NCBI GenBank assembly: GCA_009924885.1 | Contig: RFQS01000015.1 | Location: forward strand, 1 to 17,669 | Direction: 5' to 3' | From: Pseudomonadota bacterium | Lineage (GTDB): Bacteria; Cyanobacteriota; Vampirovibrionia; LMEP-6097 | Length of the DNA: 17,669 bases | Shown: one piece after another, positions 13,608-17,669 of the stretch | How the letters are laid out: each line of letters starts with the position of its first letter | Numbering within the stretch: position 1 is the first letter of the stretch | Made by a program: the position numbers and the translations under genes | Notes under the pieces: generated by a model | Seen by the model: the letters and a program-made list of their open reading frames with translations, nothing else | Told to the model about the DNA's origin: nothing | The model's database searches: none

Positions 13608-15401
13608 TTGAATCGCCCACAACTACTAATAATATTAACCATCGCCCTCTTTTCAATGTTGTTTGCAAGGGTATTTTACTTGCAGATTTGGGAGCATGGC
13701 AAATTCAAGAATTTAGCAAAAAATAACTCCACAAGAGTATCTCTAATCAGAGCACCTAGAGGAATTATCTATGATAGAAATGGGGTCATCCTAGTTACTA
13801 GTAAGCAGTCTTTAAGAATAATCGCCTACCCTTACATAGTAAGTAATGTCAAAGATAAAAGAGCACTAGCTCGTAATCTAAGCAAACTTACTGGTAAAGC
13901 AGAAAGTGAATTATTTAAAATCCTTAATGAAACCAATCCTAGAGTACCTTTACCAATACAGATAGCGAACAACATCGACGTTAGCCAAGCTATCAAAATA
14001 TATGAAAACGCTCATCTACTGCCTGGTATAGATGTAGAAAGCCAGCCTATTCGATATTATCCTTATGGCGAAGTGCCAGCTCACTTACTTGGTTACGTAG
14101 GAGAAGCTAATGAAGCAGAGCTGGAATACCATGCTAACAGTCCGAAAAAACTTAAACTTGGAGATAAAACTGGGAAAAGTGGTGTAGAGAAATTCTTTGA
14201 TGAACAGCTCAGAGGCGTTGATGGTGAAAGAAGAATATTCGTTGATAGGCACGGAAAATCGCTAAATCCTGGTAAAGAAAAGAAAAAACTTACTAAAGTC
14301 CCAGAAAAAGGTAATAATCTGCATCTAACCATAGATATAGATATTCAAAGAGCGGCCTACGATGCGATGGGTGACCTCATGGGAGCGGCAGTGGTAGTGA
14401 ATCCTAAGAATGGTGAAGTTTTAGCACTAGTAAGTAAACCAAGCTATAATCCAAATTTCTTTGCAGAAGGAATTCCACATTCTATTTATCAAGAATTATC
14501 TAGGAAAAAAGCTTTTCTTAACAGGGCTGGAGCTGGTTTCACACCTGGTAGTATATGGAAACCTATTACGGTACTCGCCGCACTAGAAAATAAAGTCATT
14601 GATCCAGCCACTAAGTTGCACGTAAGTGGAGCTATTTATCTTGGTGGCTTTAAGTTTGGTGACTGGACTTCAGAAGAGGGTTCTATGGACATGAGAACAG
14701 CATTAGCTTGGTCTAGAGACACTTATTTTTATCAAGTAGCTAAATTACTTAAACCTGAACAAATCTCCAGCATCGGTCTTCTACTAGGTGCTGGAGAAAA
14801 GACTGGCATAGAGACTGGTGATGAAAGTGCAGGTATAGTTCCAGACCCTAACTGGAAAAAGAAGCATATGGGCGAAGCTTGGTATCCTGGTAACACATTA
14901 CATTTATCTATAGGACAGAGTTTCCTTTTAGTTACTCCTTTACAAGCTGCGACTATGATATCTACCATGGCTAATTATGGTAAAGTTCCTCAATTACACG
15001 TAATTAAAGATAAAAATAAAAACCAATTCAAACGAGTTATCAATAACATAAAACCAGAAAGCTTCAAAGTTTTAAATGAAGGACTTAGACAGTGTGTCCA
15101 AAGTGGTACTGGTGGTGCGAGTAATCTCTACGGAGATTATGCGCCGATACAAATCGCTGGTAAAACTGGTTCCGCTGAAGTCTATGGCTACAGACACAGT
15201 ACACATGCATGGTTTATGGCTTATGCCCCTTACGAAAATCCAGAAATAGCTCTTGCATTATTCGGCGAAGGAGCAGGTCACGGGGGTAGTATCTGTGCTC
15301 CAGTCGCTCAGAAAATTTTCGAAGCCTACTTCAAAAAATATCACCCAGTAAAACCCGAAGACAGGGAATCCATAATCTCTAAGCCATTTCTAGTGCAGTA
15401 G
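13608..15401 (+). CDS. mrdA: Penicillin-binding protein 2, elongation-specific peptidoglycan transpeptidase
   Basis: Cross-links peptidoglycan during side-wall growth with RodA and MreB. It has one N-terminal transmembrane helix (about residues 6-27), then the dimerisation domain (RAPRGIIYDRNG), and the transpeptidase domain with SxxK (S315, K318 in TPGSIWKP), the SRD version of SxN (S369, D371) and KTGSAE (K519). The 597 residues compare with 633 in E. coli. The only usable start is the TTG at 13608, because an in-frame stop lies at 13590-13592 with no ATG between. The gene stops at TAG 15399-15401, but a 91-codon open frame continues in the -1 frame (see next entry), so the C-terminus may be truncated. 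Its presence implies the cell keeps a peptidoglycan wall. Confidence 0.94.
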   Translation: MNRPQLLIILTIALFSMLFARVFYLQIWEHGKFKNLAKNNSTRVSLIRAPRGIIYDRNGVILVTSKQSLRIIAYPYIVSNVKDKRALARNLSKLTGKAESELFKILNETNPRVPLPIQIANNIDVSQAIKIYENAHLLPGIDVESQPIRYYPYGEVPAHLLGYVGEANEAELEYHANSPKKLKLGDKTGKSGVEKFFDEQLRGVDGERRIFVDRHGKSLNPGKEKKKLTKVPEKGNNLHLTIDIDIQRAAYDAMGDLMGAAVVVNPKNGEVLALVSKPSYNPNFFAEGIPHSIYQELSRKKAFLNRAGAGFTPGSIWKPITVLAALENKVIDPATKLHVSGAIYLGGFKFGDWTSEEGSMDMRTALAWSRDTYFYQVAKLLKPEQISSIGLLLGAGEKTGIETGDESAGIVPDPNWKKKHMGEAWYPGNTLHLSIGQSFLLVTPLQAATMISTMANYGKVPQLHVIKDKNKNQFKRVINNIKPESFKVLNEGLRQCVQSGTGGASNLYGDYAPIQIAGKTGSAEVYGYRHSTHAWFMAYAPYENPEIALALFGEGAGHGGSICAPVAQKIFEAYFKKYHPVKPEDRESIISKPFLVQ

Positions 15402-15658
15402 ATACTGACGTTATTCCGAAAAAAGAAGAAATAAATGATAATGGTGCAAATACTAACAACACAAAACCACAAACTGGAGCCACTAGCCTCATCAATCAGG
15501 CAGCAAACAGCTTAAATACCTTAAACAAGTTGATTACCAAACCTCAGAATAACAAGCCTGAGTTTACTATTGAGGAAAGTGATGAAGCTTTAAGCGGGCC
15601 AAGCCCTGTCATTAAAGATGATGATGAAAATAAAGAAAGAAAAAGAAGACAGCATTAG
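15383..15658 (+). other. Open frame after mrdA, possibly the displaced C-terminal tail of PBP2
   Basis: In the -1 frame relative to mrdA, 91 codons are open from 15383 (just after a TAA at 15380-15382) to TAG 15656-15658. The translation is hydrophilic and rich in N, T, K, E and D (for example DTDVIPKKEEINDNGANTN and KDDDENKERKRRQH) and looks like a disordered protein tail. There is no ATG, GTG or TTG in the first 50 codons, so it is unlikely to be a separate gene. One base change within 15383-15401 would fuse it to PBP2. It accounts for almost all of the 271-base gap before gpmI. Confidence 0.45.
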
Positions 15659-15664
15659 TATAAT
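15659..15664 (+). promoter_or_regulatory. Perfect -10 element of gpmI, leaderless spacing
   Basis: TATAAT, a perfect match, with exactly eight bases before the gpmI ATG at 15673. No -35 hexamer is visible at the expected distance, and no Shine-Dalgarno precedes the gene. Transcription would start at or next to the ATG. Confidence 0.5.
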
Positions 15665-15672
15665 AAGACTTA

Positions 15673-17226
15673 ATGCAGAAAGTTCTTTTACTTATATTAG
15701 ATGGATGGGGCTACTCTAAACAAAAAAAAGGGAATGCGATGCTTGCAGCTCAAACTCCTTGCTTCAATTCACTCATCAGCGAATATCCTCACTCATTTTT
15801 AAACGCTAGCGGTCCTTTAGTCGGTCTACCAGAGGGGATTATGGGTAATTCAGAAGTCGGTCATGAAAATATCGGAGCGGGCAGAATAAATGATCAGAAA
15901 TTAACACAGATTTCTAAAATGGTTCAGACTGGTGATTTTTTTAAAAACCAAGTCCTAGTGAATGCCGTAGAGCACGCAAAGGCACATAACTCTAAATTAC
16001 ACTTTATGGGTCTTATCTCTGAAGGTGATGTACACTCACATATTGGTCATTTAAAAGCACTTATAGAGCTCGCTCACAGACTTGGTCTCGATCACACAAA
16101 AATAAAGCTTCACGCTATCAGTGATGGCAGAGATGATCCACCAAAAGTTTCTGCTAAATTAATGGAAAAACTCTCGACTGAAATAGATATCGCTACCGTA
16201 AGTGGGCGTTTCTGGGCAATGGACAGGGATAAAAACTGGGACAGGGTCGATAAATACTTTAAAATCATAACTGAGGGCAGCAGCCTTACAGCTAAAACTG
16301 CTAAAGATGCGATTCTAAATTACTATAGTTACGCAGATGCTAATCAAGAAAGAGTAACCGGGAATACCGATGAATTCGTAGAACCTACTTTAATTCAAGA
16401 AAGCGGCTTAATCGAAGAAAAAGACTCCGTTATTTTCTTTAACTTTAGACCTGATAGAGCTACTGAAATATCAACTAAGTTCAAAACCTACCAAGAATCT
16501 CACCCAGACTTACTTTATACCTGTTTCACTGAATATGATTCTAACTTAAATCTACCAGTAGCTTTTGATGAAAAAAGCTTACCTGAACAGAATTACTCAA
16601 ACTCACTTGGTGAGTATATTTCGAGCTTGGGCTTAAATCAATTTAGAATAGCCGAAACTGAAAAATTCGCTCATGTAACGGTCTTCTTTAACGGTAGAAA
16701 AAAAGACCCTTTCGCTCATGAAGATAGGCTTTTAATACCTAGTCCTAAAGTAGCCACCTACGACCTTAAACCAGAAATGAGCGTAGCTGAAGTAACTGAT
16801 GGCTTGATAAAAGCCATCGAAAACAAAGAGAAGGACTACAAACTAATAGTCTGTAATTTTGCTAACCCAGACATGGTAGGGCATACTGGAAATTGGAAAG
16901 CTGTTATCAAAGCATTAGAAGTTGTAGACTCTAAAATTTCTCTGGTTAAAGCTGCCTGTGAAGCGAATGATTATAAACTAATCATCACAGCTGACCACGG
17001 AAATGCTGATCAGATGCTAGATGATGATGGTACTATCAGAACTGCTCATAGCTGTAACCTTGTACCACTAATATTAGTAGATAAAACTTACCAGCTAAAG
17101 GATAATATAGATAACCAGAACAGCCTGAGCAATATAGCTCCGACTATTTTAGATATTATGGGACTTGAAAAGCCAGATGAAATGACGACTGAAAGTCTTT
17201 TAATTAAGCAGAGTAGTTTTGTGTAG
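15673..17226 (+). CDS. gpmI: 2,3-bisphosphoglycerate-independent phosphoglycerate mutase
   Basis: Interconverts 3- and 2-phosphoglycerate in glycolysis or gluconeogenesis, using two manganese ions. The 517-residue protein (family about 510) starts MQKVLLLILDGWGYS with metal ligand D10. Nucleophile S60 lies in MGNSEVGHENIGAGR, and the substrate-binding segments are HSHIGH, ISDGRDDPP and VSGRFWAMDRD. The second metal site is in ITADHGNADQM and TAHS. Everything needed for activity is present. Some intracellular bacteria, including Rickettsiales, use this enzyme form. The start is supported by the family N-terminus and by the TATAAT eight bases upstream. Confidence 0.97.
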   Translation: MQKVLLLILDGWGYSKQKKGNAMLAAQTPCFNSLISEYPHSFLNASGPLVGLPEGIMGNSEVGHENIGAGRINDQKLTQISKMVQTGDFFKNQVLVNAVEHAKAHNSKLHFMGLISEGDVHSHIGHLKALIELAHRLGLDHTKIKLHAISDGRDDPPKVSAKLMEKLSTEIDIATVSGRFWAMDRDKNWDRVDKYFKIITEGSSLTAKTAKDAILNYYSYADANQERVTGNTDEFVEPTLIQESGLIEEKDSVIFFNFRPDRATEISTKFKTYQESHPDLLYTCFTEYDSNLNLPVAFDEKSLPEQNYSNSLGEYISSLGLNQFRIAETEKFAHVTVFFNGRKKDPFAHEDRLLIPSPKVATYDLKPEMSVAEVTDGLIKAIENKEKDYKLIVCNFANPDMVGHTGNWKAVIKALEVVDSKISLVKAACEANDYKLIITADHGNADQMLDDDGTIRTAHSCNLVPLILVDKTYQLKDNIDNQNSLSNIAPTILDIMGLEKPDEMTTESLLIKQSSFV

Positions 17227-17228
17227 AC

Positions 17229-17247
17229 AGCTCACTAGAGCTATAAT
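17229..17247 (+). promoter_or_regulatory. Small hairpin and TATAAT between gpmI and the methyltransferase gene
   Basis: AGCTC-ACTA-GAGCT (17229-17242) forms a 5-bp stem right after the gpmI stop and overlaps TATAAT at 17242-17247. The TATAAT could be a -10 element for the methyltransferase gene, with a leader of about 38 bases. The hairpin is too short to call a terminator. Confidence 0.25.
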
Positions 17248-17291
17248 CGCTATTTTTCGGTAGCAGTCTTTACTACTGTTAATATATAGAT

Positions 17292-17669
17292 ATGGTCGTA
17301 ACAGAATGCCCCAGTACTAAATTACGTGGCACAAAGGCAGCTATTAATTACTATGCTGGCTTCAGTGAAGCCTTCGTAGATTATGCTATTGAAAATTCTG
17401 CTCTTAAAGAAGGAGCTTTAATTTTAGATCCATGGAATGGTTCGGGGACTACTACAGCAGTAGCTAGTAGAAAAAATCTAAACTCTATAGGTTTAGATAT
17501 TAATCCTGCGACTCTTTTATACGCCTATGCAAGACTAGCTTCTAAACAAGATCTGAAGCGAGCTCGAGAATTATTTTTAGAAATAAGAAAGCTTAAAGTG
17601 ATTAATTCAAGAGCTAAAATTCAGCAAGCTAGCAGCATTGATTTCCTCTGGTTCACCGAAAAAAGTACT
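17292..17669 (+). CDS. SAM-dependent DNA methyltransferase (N4/N6 type), 3' end outside the window
   Basis: An open frame of 126 codons runs off the window end. Residues 44-55 (ILDPWNGSGTTT) are motif I, the S-adenosylmethionine-binding loop in the DPxxGSGTT form of N4-cytosine/N6-adenine DNA methylases. It is followed by GLDINP (67-72), the acidic end of the second strand. Before it, INYYAGFSEAFVDYAIE (18-34) fits the segment ahead of motif I in this group. Motif IV ((D/N/S)PPY) would lie past the window edge, so the permuted order (motif I first) and the base specificity cannot be confirmed. It could be an orphan methylase or part of a restriction-modification or other defence system to the right. 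TAATAT (17280-17285) sits six bases before the ATG. Confidence 0.75.
   Translation, partial: MVVTECPSTKLRGTKAAINYYAGFSEAFVDYAIENSALKEGALILDPWNGSGTTTAVASRKNLNSIGLDINPATLLYAYARLASKQDLKRARELFLEIRKLKVINSRAKIQQASSIDFLWFTEKST

Noticed and set aside
17255..17280. Stem around GTAGCAGT / ACTACTG before the methyltransferase gene
   Set aside because: Pairing is broken by a mismatch and depends on G-T pairs; not convincing as an operator or terminator.
1..17669. tRNA, rRNA, CRISPR arrays, complete insertion sequences, replication origin
   Set aside because: No cloverleaf, rRNA-like stretch, regularly spaced direct repeats, transposase or DnaA-box cluster was seen in the gaps, all of which are shorter than 300 bases.

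Overview
This AT-rich window reads like part of the compact chromosome of a host-associated alphaproteobacterium, most likely in or near the Rickettsiales. The support is indirect: a mosaic of short operons of conserved housekeeping genes, flagellar export genes outside any flagellar cluster, a cofactor-independent phosphoglycerate mutase, an MlaF-type ABC ATPase, and a palindromic intergenic repeat resembling Rickettsiales palindromic elements. The order is inferred from this pattern and not from any search.

Layout. At 1-1041 (minus strand) methionine aminopeptidase (map) is followed by a truncated infA. Divergent from map is rpsT, then a 253-bp gap filled by a palindromic element that also carries a terminator-like hairpin. 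Next come fliP and fliQ, encoding two parts of the flagellar export gate (1674-2741). Then follow a short-chain dehydrogenase (2861-3667) and an unusual EF-hand plus trypsin-like protease (3793-5010), which converges on purA (5041-6366, minus). Divergent from purA runs a tight plus-strand cluster: fabI, dnaX, a DUF262/DUF1524 (GmrSD-like) gene and a minimal nucleotidyltransferase (6443-11617). Its last gene overlaps tail-to-tail with mlaF, which lies downstream of rarA on the minus strand (11574-13569). mrdA (PBP2) diverges from rarA with only 38 bp between start codons and is followed by gpmI. The window ends inside a SAM-dependent DNA methyltransferase gene.

How the genes fit together. Most are core functions: translation (infA, map, rpsT), purine and fatty-acid synthesis (purA, fabI), replication and repair (dnaX, rarA), envelope lipid transport and cell shape (mlaF, mrdA) and glycolysis (gpmI). 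The accessory part is the DUF262/DUF1524 gene with the nucleotidyltransferase, inserted between dnaX and the 3' end of mlaF. It looks like a small defence or toxin-antitoxin cassette. The DUF262 gene is interrupted by a one-base frame change inside a run of eight A residues, right after the conserved YQRNYNW motif, so it is either freshly inactivated or rescued by slippage.

Other points of note are the EF-hand protease, a 91-codon open frame that looks like a displaced C-terminal tail of PBP2, an 8-residue insertion between the two metal-binding aspartates of methionine aminopeptidase, and several genes whose best -10 hexamer lies exactly 8 nt before the start codon, which suggests leaderless mRNAs. 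I see no tRNA, rRNA, CRISPR array or complete insertion sequence.
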